Shown here piece by piece: positions 1 through 16,130 of a stretch of 64,000 bases of DNA. The stretch is from Tetrahymena thermophila SB210. Its lineage: Eukaryota > Ciliophora > Oligohymenophorea > Hymenostomatida > Tetrahymenidae. The position numbers and the translations under genes were made by a program. The stretch covers positions 868,001-932,000 of the forward strand of contig NW_002476407.1 in NCBI RefSeq assembly GCF_000189635.1. The letters are read 5' to 3'. The notes beneath the pieces are model-generated. The model was given only the letters and a program-made list of their open reading frames with translations, made no database searches and was not told the DNA's origin. The stretch's first letter is position 1. Every line of letters starts with the position of its first letter.

Positions 1-843
1 TAAATATAAATGGCTTTCAACTTGATTTTCTAGCTATTATTAAAAGTTTTGTTGTTTGTTTAACTAATTATTTTGATTAAATTTTAATCAGCTTAAGATA
101 ATAATTATTAGATTGTTTAATGCAAATTTAATCTTTAATTTACAAATTCTCTCAATGAACTTATAAAATTAAAAGAAAAAAGAGGCTTGACACAATTTTT
201 AGAAGCTTTTCAATTAGCCTATGAAATGCTCATTTTATAAACAAATAGTCTTTATTTTTAGACTTTTTCTTAAATACAATATCATTCCAAATATTATGTT
301 GGTGCCTTTTTAACATTTTACACTAGTAGTACTACTTTTAATAATTTTTAATTCCTTAATTATAATTAAGACTAAATATTTTTTTTGTCTCTTTTTCATA
401 AAAAGTTTAAAAAATAAATCATCTTTTTAAATTTAGTTTTCATGGTTTGAAGCAATCATTATTTTGTTTTTTAACAATTTTGTTAAAATTAAAAAGTTGT
501 TTGTTATTCATGAGCAAAAATTAAAATAAAAATTTCTGATTTTATTTTGCTTACATCTTTTATTAAGTAACTTAAATTAAATAAATACTTGTGAATTTAA
601 TAATTTTAGATGGATATAAATATTTTAATAATCTTAAATAAAATTGAGACTAATATTCATATTAATTAAAAAATGTGAAGATATATTATAATTGATATAT
701 GTATGTATTGATACTTTCTAATATTTTTCTGATAAGGCATTACTAAAATTAACATTTTTATTATCAATTAATACTAAAAAAAACTCTTTGTATTTGGCAA
801 CAATTAAAATAGAAATAATATCTTTTATTTGTTGTATAAATTT
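1..843. other. AT-rich intergenic / 5' flank, no gene seen
   Basis: This stretch is very AT-rich, with frequent TGA triplets in all frames and no recognisable protein family or RNA. It is probably the upstream flank of the gene starting at 844. No promoter element can be defined with confidence. Confidence 0.6.
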
Positions 844-3800
844 ATGATTGACAATTTAACTAGCACAAGAAATTCTCAAGGAATTAAAGAGAAGGGTGAA
901 ACATATTCCATTCAAAATAAAACCAACGATTCATATGTTTCAAATTAAAATGAGTAGCTAAATTTTGAAACATCTAAATAGCTCAACGATTAAACTATTA
1001 GTTCTAAAATTGTAATTATCTCACCAATAAGGAAAGAAAGCCAAATGAGGTAATTTAAATTTTATTGATATGCTGCATTAAATTTATTTTATGTTTAATA
1101 GCGACAAAGACTAAAACATATTTAGATTGAATACGCAAAAATTTGGCTTAGATTCATAGAATGTAATTCCTTATAAAGTCTTATTTTATAAACAATATTT
1201 TAATGTACTCCATCCATAAAATAATATATTCAGATTAACCTTGATAGAATTAGAAGTTTGATGACAAATTATGCTTCAAATAAGAGCTATTTAAAGGAAA
1301 TCAATAATGTCACAAAAAAATAAAATGATCCTCATTCTTAGTCAAGAAGTTATAGTAAATCTAGCATAACTTAACTATTAAATGAAACAGAGTAACTTCC
1401 ATAGTTATAAAAGTATACACTTAAGGATATATTTTATAGAACACCTATTGGTCCTGTGTTTCATGATTTTAAAAAAGAAATAGCTTAGCCAGAAGGCGAA
1501 CAAAAATAATTTATGATGTAGTTTGGAGGTTCGATAATGCTCTATTTTAAAACTCTCAAACTTCTACTATTTTGCATAATCTTTATGTCTTTAATGAGTT
1601 TATTTCAACTAATATTAAATATATCTATAAATATTACAGATCCAAATGATAAAGCTTAAAAGTAACTTGATGAATTTTTATATGGAGCTTCCATAGCTCC
1701 TATTGCCTCATTAAACAGAAATTGTAATTTGAAGGAGATAAATTATTCCAATAATGATTATCAGTTTAGTTGTCCTTAAGGTTTTGTAAATGTAGATTCA
1801 ATAATAATTGGGACAATTAACAATTATACAAGTTTTAATAGCAAAGATTGTTATTATTTAGATCCTTTTTTCGATGTAAATCATTTATAAGGATGGAAAA
1901 ACACAACATAATACCAGGATCTGTTCAATACTTGTGATGGGTAAAAGAAGTGTAGCTTTGATATTATTTCATTGGCTTTGTAAAAAAGGGAATATTTAAA
2001 TAATTTAATATATATTTCTAATTCATGCAAAGGTAATATTTATTCTTTTCTTACAAATAAATTACAATTTTAAAATAATTTAATAGGAAATTTAGAGTAT
2101 TTAAGTACAATTGAAGCATAATACGTTTATTTAACTACAGTTTCGATAGCTATAGCTTATTTGATTGGTTTACTTGTTATTCTTTACTTGTAAATTTATA
2201 TTTTTTTCTTTTAAATTTTAATTAAAATATAGTTTAAACTTTTTTTATTAATTTTTAAAGACTCTGGAAGATGAGAGAAAATTTTTATGAACTAACTTAA
2301 AAGCAAATGATACTATCCTCTATGTTTTCACTTGAGATATCGCCTTTTTAATTCATAGAATCTAAAGATGAAATCAAAGATTAATTATGGGAATTTATTG
2401 AGAATGTACTAAACTTTATTAATTTTAACAAGTTTTTTTTAATTTCTTTCATTTTTATTTATTTAGACTGTAAGAGAGGAATAAAGATTTGATGCTGATG
2501 ATTTAATAGTTATAGATATTAATTTTTCTTAATCAAGAACTGTTTATTTGAAGCTGTAATAAGTTAAATAGCTAGTCAAAATAAGAGATGAAAACCTTGC
2601 TTCTCTACTTTCAAAATTCGAATAGATTTTTAATTTATCTAGTAAAGTAGAAATTAGCATTTAAGAACTTTAATCGTTTGGTTAAATTCTTTCATAAAGT
2701 AAAATATTTAGCTACTTTTTAATAAAAATTGTAAAAAAATTTTTTTTCAAGATAAGGAATTGCAGAAAATTATAAATAAAATAATTGATTGCTAACAAAA
2801 AGTTAGTAAAATTGTTGAAGAAGATGTCTAAAAAAATCTAGAATGCCATTTAGTAATATTTTAATATGAAATTTATTTTTTTTAGAGTAAAAAATTTTAT
2901 TTATTTAAAGTTGAAATTCTTTAAAGGTTTCTCTGTTTTTTTTATTAACACAAATTTTTGAAAATTTAAAGATTTTATTTATTAGAAAAACAATCTTTCA
3001 AAAAGATTTAATTATTATTTTTATTAACTTAGATTGATTTTGCTTGGATAACTTTTGATACTATTTAAAAGAAATAAATATTTGAAAACAAAATGAAGAA
3101 TATAGGCTGTTGTAAAAGAAATGAAAATCTTAAATTTTTGTAATCTTATTTAAAAGTTAGAAAAGCTCATGCATCTGATAATATAATTTGGGACCACTTA
3201 TAATATTCTTCATTTTCTCTATTTTTGAGAAGATTTTTATCTGTTTTAGTCACTCTTACCCTATTTATCATATGTAACCTAATCAATTTAATAAATTATC
3301 AATTTTTATTAAATTTTGCTAAAAAAATATATATAGGTAATATGTTTATTGGCATTTTCAGATTTTCTCAAATGTTTGCAGAATCTGACAATGCGAGTTC
3401 TTAAAGCACTTTTTGGTTCCTTATAGCAATATTTGCTGTAGATAAAATACTAAAATTTGTTAATAAAAAGCTTACAAAATTTGAAAAGTATAAAACTCAT
3501 AGTTACTCAAGCAAAATGCTTATTCACAAGCTATTCTTCATCGAATTACTTAACATAGTATAATTTAAATTTATTATTTATGAAGTTTTAATATGTTAAA
3601 TTATTTTAATCTATTAGGTATTAATGTGTATAATCTCTAATTTCTTTTATTCGCTATAAATTTTCAAAAAAAGTGAATCTATGAAATTTATTTGGGTAGA
3701 TTAACAATTTTTTATTAGTGTGGTCTAAGTGATTTCTCTTAAACTACTAATCGATATAGCTAAGCACCCTTTGGCTGTTTTTATTTACTTAATTGCTAAA

Positions 3801-4777
3801 AAATTAAGTTAATTTTATGATCGCAAGTTTTAAAATTCAATAAACATTTCAAGAAAACTTCTCTTGAAGGACTGGATTGAAATGTATACTTATGAGGATT
3901 TTCCATTAGAGAAAAGATACTCTTAGCTTTTAGTGACATTTTATGCTGCATTTCTTTTTGGATCAGCTGTTCCTCTTTTATTTTCGTTTGTTTTGTTTTA
4001 TCTAATCTTGCTATTTTGGATTGATAAGATTTACTGTAAATATTTATATATATTTATTTATTAATTGCTCTTTTGATAAAATTTCTTTAATTTTGATATG
4101 AAAAAACAGTTTTCAGATACTCAAGGAAACCTAAAATATAAGAGTCTTAACAATTTGATGTATTTTTTAAGTTAATACAACATCTTTTCCCTTTAACTTG
4201 TTTAGCTAATTGTGTCTTTTTTGGTAGTCCTGTTTTATTTAATATTGAAGATTATTTTATGAATGATTACCTTGATTAAAATATTGATAAACTGTCTGGC
4301 TTTGCACCTATTTACAGGGATTTTTTTGGGATAAGCATAACTACTTGTTTTACTTTCATTGTTATTTTTTATTTTACTTACTAAGTTACAAGTATCTTTA
4401 TAAATAACCCTCTTAGAACTATACAAAATACATTCTCCAAAAGTAAAGGCTAGCTAGTTTACAGCAATTATTCAACTTAATCTTTCTTAGAATGTAAATC
4501 AATTAATTTATTTTTTAAAATTATTATAAACAAGTTTTTCAATAAAAAAATTCTTATTTTTTTTATTAAAAAAATTAAAATAGTTTGTAATGAATAGAAA
4601 ATTTTAAAGCTTAAGTTAAATTTGGAAAAAAAAATTAAGTAGTCTGTTAACTAAAATTATAAGTAAAAATTAGCAAAAGTTTTACAATACATAGATAATA
4701 TAAAATTGAATTCAGTATTTAATTAAAGAAATAACAGTATTATTGGTAGCTTTGATTACTACTAAAATGAAAAATGA
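844..4777 (+). CDS. CSC1/TMEM63-like multi-pass membrane protein with Cys-rich ectodomain
   Basis: Proposed exons are 844-1049, 1102-1162, 1234-2189, 2261-2405, 2467-2926, 2986-3557, 3618-4035 and 4110-4777. They total 3486 nt, or 1161 aa, ending in TGA. A cytosolic N-tail leads to a first membrane helix near residues 190-215. An extracellular loop with six cysteines follows (contexts NRNCNL, FSCPQG, KDCYYL, NTCDGQ, KKCSFD, NSCKGN), then a second helix. A long basic cytosolic segment contains AWITFDT and NIIWDHL, which resemble the AFVTF and W-x-N-L signatures of CSC1/OSCA/TMEM63 (DUF221) channels. At least six hydrophobic helices follow up to the basic C-tail. Family knowledge suggests a mechanosensitive or stress-gated cation channel; this is inferred from weak motifs. 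The junction around 2853-2885 can be read through or spliced without changing frame. The ectodomain spacing recalls SUEL galactose-binding lectin domains, which is also unproven. Confidence 0.6.
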
Positions 4778-4995
4778 AGCAGTAACTTAATAATATTTAT
4801 AAATGAATAATTTATGTCTATTTACTTAAACCAATCAATTTGCTATGTATATGATAAACTATGCATTTTAATACAATAACTCAAATTATTAATTATAATT
4901 CTTTAAAATCCAATTTATTTTATTGATTTATTTTTGTTATTAATGAAAAAATTTAATACGTGGAAGTATTTTATGATATCTTCAATATTAGCTTT

Positions 4996-5169
4996 TCAAT
5001 TATTTTTATGGGAGGGACCTAAATCTTCAGGATTCATATCTGCTAAAGCCCAAAGCAGAAGACCAATACCTATTGGCATAACTATTATAGTTATAACCAT
5101 GTTATTAAAGAAAATAGCTATTAAGATAAGAATAAACATAATAGCTATTTTCAAATTTTTATCAATCAT
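4996..5169 (-). CDS. possible 57-aa two-helix membrane microprotein
   Basis: A single-exon ORF on the minus strand starts at ATG 5169 and ends at TGA 4996-4998, giving 57 aa. The sequence shows a short basic start (MIDKN), a hydrophobic helix of about 17 residues, NN, then a second hydrophobic stretch with Gly pairs (PIGIGLLLW). A polar tail (ALADMNPEDLGPSHKNN) follows. It uses no TAA or TAG codons and is richer in GC than its flanks, which argues for coding. No family is recognised. It would be tail-to-tail with the channel-like gene ending at 4777. An opposite-strand ORF over the same bases (4934-5212) lacks such organisation and is taken as its shadow. Small integral membrane proteins of organelles often look like this, but that is only analogy. 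Confidence 0.5.
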   Translation of the reverse strand: MIDKNLKIAIMFILILIAIFFNNMVITIIVMPIGIGLLLWALADMNPEDLGPSHKNN

Positions 5170-6131
5170 TTCTATTTTTTGGTATTTACTTTTTTATTTA
5201 TTTTTTAATTAATTTATCAAATTAATAATTAATTATTAAATTAATTCATAGACAGAAAAATAAAAATTTTTTTTGTGTGGCTATACTTAACTTCGTTCAA
5301 ATAAATATTTTAAGCTACATGAAAAAAAAAAATTAGATAGTACTAAATTCTTGCAACATCAAATTAGAAAAGGAATGCATAAATTAATCTTAAATAAAAA
5401 TATCAGTAAAAAATATTCAAATAAAAATAAAAAACAATATTAAAATATATAAAAATTGTATGCATATCTTTAAATTTCATAAAGAGAAATTAAAATTAAT
5501 TTGTCCTTTTTCTTTATTGAGCTTGTTTTGTTTGATAAAAACAAAATTTAATATAGATAAAAGTTTAGTAAAATGTACTTAATTACTTGCTTACTTACTT
5601 ATTTACTTAATTATTGAATTTTATAGTAATTAAAATGAAATAGTTATTAATGAACTATAAATTTAATGACAAATATGCATGCAGATTTCATTATAAATTA
5701 ATTTTTTTTCATTTTGCATTCAATTAAATTCCTTCTTCTAATTGATTAATTAATTATTTATTTTTATTATTAATTAATTTCTCCTTCTCTTTAAATTAAT
5801 TCCTAAAAATACTTTATCTAAACATAGCAAATTCAAATTTCTTATGGAAAAATTGTTATTACTTAGTGATAAGTGTGAGTTTAAAGAAGAAAATTATAAA
5901 AATCATTATATATATTTCAAAGATTAATTGGGTTTTAATTATCTTTCTATCTATCTATCTATCTGTTGGTGTGGTGTGATGTTTAGATTATTAGCTTGAT
6001 TGGTTGGTAGATATTTATTTATGTATGTATGTTTCAATTAGGAAATTATATATTTTTATATACTTGAAAAAATAAGAAAAGTATAAGTAGTTTTTTTATT
6101 ATAGATGAAAATCCTCTATTTTAATTCACTT
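5170..6131. other. AT-rich spacer with simple repeats
   Basis: No gene is seen. The spacer holds short microsatellites: a TTAC/CTTA run near 5580-5612, an ATCT run near 5943-5964 and a TATG run near 6019-6031. It lies downstream of the Polo-like kinase stop and upstream of the small ORF start. Confidence 0.6.
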
Positions 6132-9075
<2,944 letters not shown>

Positions 9076-12000
9076 TTTTTATAATATTTTTCAATTCAAT
9101 AGAAATTCAATATAGTTGTTGAAGCTGAAGGGTTTCTAATATTTTAATAGGAGTCTATCTAAACTAAAATAGTATGTTAGTAAGTAATTAATATTTTATA
9201 AGTTTCGATTGCGAAAGAAAATAATTTATTCTTTTTTTAAATTTCTTCACAATGAAATTTTTATGATCTCTTTTTTCTTTTTGTTTTATTTGCTATTTTA
9301 AAAATTTCCGTTTACTTTATTTAATACTATTTTTTTCTTCTTCCTGTATGAAGTTTTGTAAAATAAGTTCATATAAATAACAATACTTTAAATTATTTAT
9401 TTGATTTCTATCACTTGAATTTCATCAAAACACACATACAAATAATCAAACAAATCTTTTTACTTTCAAAAACCCTTATTATTGCTATAGCCTATATTCA
9501 AAATTTCTCAATTTATTCATAAAACTTTGTTTTTACTCTTTCTTTTTTGCATAGGCTTTTTTGTTTGCTTGTTTTCTTATTTATTTATTTGCTATACTCC
9601 TTTAATCTATCAAATAAATTTTTGATTGAATATATATAAATATATTTATAAAAAGTCTTATTCATAGTTTCATTTGTATTCATTTGTTAATTTTTGTATG
9701 ACTTTTGACAAAAACTATAAATCTCTTTATCATTTTTGTTTATAATATTAACTTACTAACTATCTATCTATCTATTTATCTAAGCTAATAATTTTTACAT
9801 ATTCATTCATTCCATACTATTCAAAATAAAGCCATTAGTAAAAATTTATAATTATTAAATTCAATTAAAAGAATAAATACCAATTTAAAGTTTCAGAATT
9901 TTTTTATAGCAATTTTAGTTTGAAAATAGTTAATTGTTTGAAAAATTGAATTTATTAAAAACAAATAAATAAATACCTTCTTTCAAATTCAAACAAATTT
10001 ACTTATTTTCATATTTTTAACATATCTACTGAAATATAAATTTTTAAATTACTTTGATTATGATATCTACTTCTTATTTATTTTTTAAATTTATTTGAAA
10101 ACCTACACCATCCATATATAAAATTATTTATTATTCTTTTTAAATAAAAGATAGCAAAGCAAGCTCAGTAAAATTTATTATTATTTTGCAAAAATACTTT
10201 GATAACTTAAAAGAAATGAAAAATAGAAAATATAAATATATATTTAAATTCAGTAATAAGTTATAGAATATTATAAGAAATAAAAAAGATTACCCGCCTA
10301 CTTAGAGTTATCATATCAGCTGAAAATATAACACTATTTGATGCGAAAAATAATTTATATTATTTAAACATTTTTAGCAAAAAGGGCTTGAGGTAAGCTC
10401 AAACTATTTAATTTAGATTAACGAACATTTTTAAAATTTAAATTTATCAATCAAACTACACTTAATCATTAAAATTAATTTTGGGATAAATTTTAAATAT
10501 TCTATACAAAGATTATTTTTTTGTTCTAAATAATAACTATTGTAATTTAAATAAATTAATACCATTTTTTAAAAAGAATAGATTTGATTAAAATATTTAA
10601 TAAAATTACTACCTATATATATTGATAGCATCATAAAAATAAAAATGAAATAATAAAAATAGGTTTAGATCATTGAATTAAACACACATTTTAATTTTAG
10701 TATTTGACACAAGAAGAATTATAAAGTTATCTTGCAATAAGAAATTAAATATGGTATATTTAGATGTTTTATACTGAAATAATTGAATACTTCAATAAAA
10801 ATTAAATCAAATTTATTTGAAAAAGCTTTATTAATTTTTTTCCAAAAAATATTTTTTATTATTAAATTTTATTAATTTAAATAAAATAAATGTAAATTAC
10901 ATAAAATCCATTAAATTAGAGTTAGATTTTTCAAGTTTTATGCTCTTTTAAATTAAAAATCCAAATTGTAAACAAAAATATTAATAAATTCTAAAATAAA
11001 ACTATTATAAATTTCTGTAATTAAATAAAGGCGATAAATATTTTTAAGTTATTAATTATTTTATTCATGTTTTATAAAGTATATTTACATGTATAGCTAT
11101 TTTAAAAATATTTAGTTTTATGTGATAATATTTATTTAATTATTTATCGATTTAATTTATAAACTAAATTACTTTTTATATAACTTAATACAAAATGTTA
11201 AAATAAATTTAAAAAAAATAATTTTGAGATAATAAAATAATGAATTTTGTTAATTTTATTTTATTTTTTTAATTAAAAATTATAGAATGTAAAATTTAAT
11301 GATATTAGTATATTCTCTAATTTAATATAATTAATTTATTTAATATTTATTTTAAATTATTATTTTTTTATTTATTTTTATAAATTTTTAGATTCTCTGA
11401 AAACTTTTGATATCTAAATAGAATATTTTGGAATTTGAAATGGAAATATGATCGGAAACTATTACAAACAAATTGCTTCAATTTGCGAATGATTGCATTT
11501 CACTATAAGATAATAATTTAATTTTTCTTATAAATGATATTATAATTTTTAAAAAATTAATTCTTATATTTTTTAAAATATCTTTTTTTTAATCTAAAAA
11601 TAGATTAACATATTTTTTTTGATAAAAAAAAATACTCAATCTTTTTTATCATCTTTAATCCTTATGAGAAAGTTTTTAAAAAAACCATATTAATTATTAG
11701 ATTTTAACATTGAAATATTGAGAATAGTGCCAGAATTTACAGTAAACTTCATAGCAAATTGACATTTTTTGTGATTCCAAAATCTTTTAGAAACAATTAT
11801 TATTGACGATAAATTAAGCAGATAATATCTTTCTCTGACGATATATTATCAGATAATACGTTATAAAAAGGTTTGGGCTTTGATCGCTAGTAGAAAAAAA
11901 ATAAATTAATTATTTTTTTATGATGTTAGATCGATTGCGCATGCAAAATTGCAGATATGATGATATAATAAATACAAATTAAGCTTAAAAATATGATTTT

Positions 12001-12665
12001 ACATGAATATAATACAATAAAAAAATTTTTGAAATGTATTAAAAAAAATGAATCCAGTTTATTTTCTGTTTGTAATGTTAAAAGTAATTAGTATAATAGA
12101 TTGCTCATAGATTATTCAATTGTGGTATGTAATTTAATAAATAATCTATTAAAGTGACGTTGAATAGTGTAAATTGTGTTATCGATTATTTCTAGAAGAT
12201 GCCTTTCTCCTAAATAAAACAAATTTTAAAATAATAAGTAAAAACATGTTGGTTTCTCTTAATAGGCAAATACTGTGAATGATTACAACATTTAAAGTAT
12301 TGATAATTAAATTAGTTAAATATTAACTATCTATTCTTTCATTAAAGATGTAAGATGATACAAATAAGAATAATAAAATCATCTGTATAATGTAAAATGA
12401 AGCATCAAATAGATTTTCTGAGAATTTATTATATATTAAGTAAAAAAAATTGTGTTGTGTATGTGCTTCTTGCAAATAATCATGCAAGTAGTGTGTATTT
12501 TTAATTCTATTCAAACACATATTTACGTCATCAAACACATGAAATTTCCAAAAAGTATTTAAATTGTTAGGTATTGTATCTTTTTTTATCTTATAATCTT
12601 ATCAAAAACAAGAAAAACTTAAAAATTTTATTTCATCAACCTTTAAAAAAATAACCAAATCAAAA
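9076..12665. other. 3.6-kb AT-rich divergent spacer
   Basis: This lies between the divergent Polo-like kinase and aconitase starts and must hold both promoters. I see no supported gene. A 71-codon minus ORF at 12323-12538 has no recognisable features. Short segments with more GC occur near 10290-10330 and 11805-11960, but I could not assign a tRNA, snRNA or protein to them. Microsatellites include an ATCT run near 9763-9780. Confidence 0.55.
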
Positions 12666-15600
12666 ATGGCTGAAATTAGACCTAACCCTTTTGAAAAAAT
12701 TTTGAAAGAAGTTCCTGGATTATAAGGAAAGAAGTTCTTCTCTTTGAACGATTTAAATGACCCCAGAGTCGCTAAGCTCCCTTACTCTATCAGAGTTTTG
12801 TTGGAAGTTGCAGTCAGAAATTGTGATGAATTCAACATCAAGTCAGCTGATGTTGAAAAGATTCTTGACTGGTAAGTTAACTCAACCAAGGATATTGAAA
12901 TTCCTTTCAAGCCTGCTCGTGTCATCTTGCAAGATTTCACTGGTGTCCCTCTTGTCGTCGATCTCGCTGCCATGAGAGACGCTATCAAGAGACTCGGTGG
13001 TGATCCTAAGAAGATCAATCCTGCTTGCTAAGTCGACTTGGTTATTGATCACTCCATCTAGGTAAAAGACAATATAAATATAATAACTCTCATTATAACA
13101 TTTTCAAATCCAAATCAATTTATTGATAAAATGCTTATCCTATAGCTAGCTTTAATTTTTAAACTAGAGTAAATTAATTTATTATTTCATAACAATAAAG
13201 GTCGAGTACGCTAAAACTTTAGATGCTCTCCAAAAGAATGAAGAATTAGAATTCTACAACAACAAGGAACGTTTCGAATTCTTGAGATGGGGTCAAAATG
13301 CCTTTGAAAACTTCAGCATTGTTCCTCCTGGTTCTGGTATTGTCCACTAAGTTAACTTAGAATACATAGCCAAGGTCGTCTTCGAAGACAAAAACAATGT
13401 TCTCTATCCTGATTCCGTCGTTGGTACTGACTCCCACACTACCATGATTAACGGTTTGGGTGTCCTCGGTTGGGGTGTCGGTGGTATTGAAGCTGAATCA
13501 AACATGCTCGGTGAATGCTCTGCAATGGTTCTCCCCGAAGTTGTTGGTTTCTATCTCTCCGGTGAACTCCCCAAGACTGCCACTGCTACTGATCTTGTCC
13601 TTACCTGCACTTAAATGCTCAGAAAGAGAGGTATATATGAATCATAATTAAAATTAGAATTTATTTTTATTTTTGATGATTTTTCCTATGTAAATTCATT
13701 ATTTTTCCTTCTAAAAAATTAGGTGTTGTTGGTAAATTTGTTGAATTCTACGGTCCTGGTGTCAAGAATTTAACTTTGGCTGACAGAGCCACTGTTGCTA
13801 ACATGGCTCCTGAATACGGTGCCACCACTGGTTTCTTCCCTGTTGATGAATAAACTATTGCCTTCTTGAGATAAACTGGAAGATCTGAAGAAACAATCAA
13901 GAACGTTGAAGCTTACTACAAAGCTCAAGGTCTCTTCAGAGTTTATGATGGTACTCAACAAGACCCCGTCTACTCTGGTGAAGTATTGAAGTTAGATCTT
14001 GCCACTGTTGTACCTTCTTTGGCTGGTCCTAAACGTCCTATGGATCGTGTTGCTCTCAGCGATCTCTAAAAGGAATTCTCTGAAGGTTTATCTAAGCCTG
14101 TTACTTTCAAGACCTTTGGTGTCCCTGCTGATAAGGTTGATTTGGAAGTTAAATACAATTTAAATGGTGAAGAATTTACCTTCAGACATGGCTAAGTTTT
14201 GATTGCTGCTATTACCTCTTGCACCAACACTTCAAACCCTGGTGTTATGCTTGCTGCTGGTCTTCTTGCTAAGAATGCCGTCCAAAAAGGTCTTAAGGTT
14301 CCTGCTTACGTTAAGACTTCTCTTTCTCCTGGTTCTTAGGTAAATAAATAAATAAATTAATGAAATTACTTCAAATATTTTAGATAGATCAAGTCTAATT
14401 AATGAAAGATAACAAACACAATTTGCTTTAAATAAATATAAAAGATTTTCAAAAATAAATAAAATATCAAATAGGTTTTTTTTTAAAAATGATAAATAAA
14501 AAAATAAGCAACTAAAATTTATAGATTCAAAAATATGATTTAAAAAGACCAAGTCTAAATAAAATGAAAAAGCAACCAAACAATTTTATAATACAGCTTA
14601 GCAAATTAATTGAATACTAAAAATAGATTTTAATTGAACATGGAAAAAATTTTGTTATATTTAACAAATTTAGAGAAACGATAATTGAATTATAATAATC
14701 TAATGCATTCTTTTTAAAATAGGTTGTCACCAAGTATTACGAAAAGGCTGGAGTTACTGACTTCATGAATACCTTAGGTTTCACCCATGCTGGTTATGGT
14801 TGCATGACTTGCATTGGTAACTCTGGTGACTTTGTTGATCCTGTTCTTAACTAAGTTGTTAAGGATAACGATTTTGTTGCTGCTGCCGTTCTCTCTGGTA
14901 ACAGAAACTTCGAAGGTAGAGTTCACCCTTAAACAAGAGCTAACTATTTGGCTTCTCCTCCTTTGGTTGTTGCCTATGCTCTTGCTGGTAACGTTAACTT
15001 TAACTTCGAAACTCAACCTTTGGGCAAGGACTAAAACGGTAACGACGTTTTCTTGAGAGATATCTGGCCTTCCAGAGAAGAAGTTGAAGCTCTTGCTGCT
15101 AAGATCATTACTCCTGAAATGTTCACTGAAAACTACTCAAGAATTGCTAAGGGAACTGATAGATGGAACAGTCTTTAAGTCAAGTAAGGAATCCAATACG
15201 AATGGAAGGAAGAATCTACTTGTAATACATTTTATATAATATTCAAAAATAATATTTATTTATTTATTTATTTTTACTTTTACAACATACTCAAAAATTT
15301 ATATTTATTTTAATTAGATATTCACAATCCTCCTTTCTTCAACTGCCAATTGGAATTAACTCCAGTAAAGAGCATTGAAAACGCCTACTGCTTAGGTAAC
15401 TTTGGTGACTCCATCACTACTGATCATATCTCCCCTGCTGGTAACATTGCTAAGGACTCCCCTGCTGGTAAATATTTGTTAGAAAGAGGTGTTCCTTAAA
15501 AGGATTTCAACTCTTATGGTGCTCGTAGAGGTAACGATGAAGTTATGGCTAGAGGTACCTTTGCTAACGTTAGACTCGTTAACAAGTTATTAGGTGGCAA

Positions 15601-16130
15601 GGTTGGTCCCAACACCGTTCACATTCCTACTGGCGAAGTTCTTTCTATTTTCGATGCTGCCAACAGATACATTCAAGCTGGTATTCCCACTGTTATTTTT
15701 GGTGGTAAAGAATATGGTACTGGTTCATCTCGTGATTGGGCTGCCAAGTAAACATTTAATTATTAGTTATTCCTTTATTAAAAATATAAATCAACTATAA
15801 ATTAGGGGTCCCTTCTTACAAGGTGTCAAGGTTGTCATTGCTTAATCTTACGAAAGAATCCACAGATCTAACCTCATTGGTATGGGTATTCTTCCTTTAG
15901 AATTCAAGGAAGGTGAAAGTGCTGATACTTTAGGTTTAACTGGTAAGGAAAGATACACTATTGACTTACAAGAAGGTAACTTGAAGGTTAACTAAGACGT
16001 TGTTGTTAAGGTTGATGATGGTAGAACCTTCACTACTAAGTGCAGATTAGATACTGACGTCGAAGTTCAATACTTCAAGCACGGTGGTATTCTCCTTTAC
16101 GTTCTCCGTAAACTTGCTTCTTCTAAGTGA
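12666..16130 (+). CDS. ACO1: Aconitate hydratase, cytosolic/IRP1 type
   Basis: Six exons (12666-13061, 13201-13630, 13723-14339, 14723-15221, 15318-15747, 15806-16130) total 2697 nt, giving 898 aa, close to the roughly 889 aa of IRP1. The enzyme isomerises citrate to isocitrate through cis-aconitate using a [4Fe-4S] cluster. Cluster ligands are visible as Cys442 in [10 protein letters not shown] and Cys508/Cys511 in [12 protein letters not shown]. Other family landmarks are [32 protein letters not shown], the swivel-domain start [17 protein letters not shown] and [13 protein letters not shown]. The N-terminus starts directly with [12 protein letters not shown] and has no evident mitochondrial presequence, which suggests a cytosolic form or an internal import signal. 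Codon use is GC-richer than elsewhere, as in a highly expressed gene. TAA/TAG encode Gln throughout. Whether it also binds RNA as IRP1 does cannot be told from sequence. Confidence 0.97.

Noticed and set aside
12323..12538. 71-codon minus ORF upstream of aconitase
   Set aside because: No motif, AT-rich composition, and ciliate-code open frames of this size arise by chance.
14232..14579. 115-codon hydrophobic minus ORF
   Set aside because: It lies across aconitase exon 3 and intron 3 on the opposite strand and has low-complexity composition.
12757..15800. Several 60-80 codon ORFs on both strands at 12757-13018, 13460-13961 and 14774-15800
   Set aside because: They overlap the aconitase exons in other frames or are standard-code fragments of them; aconitase explains the sequence.
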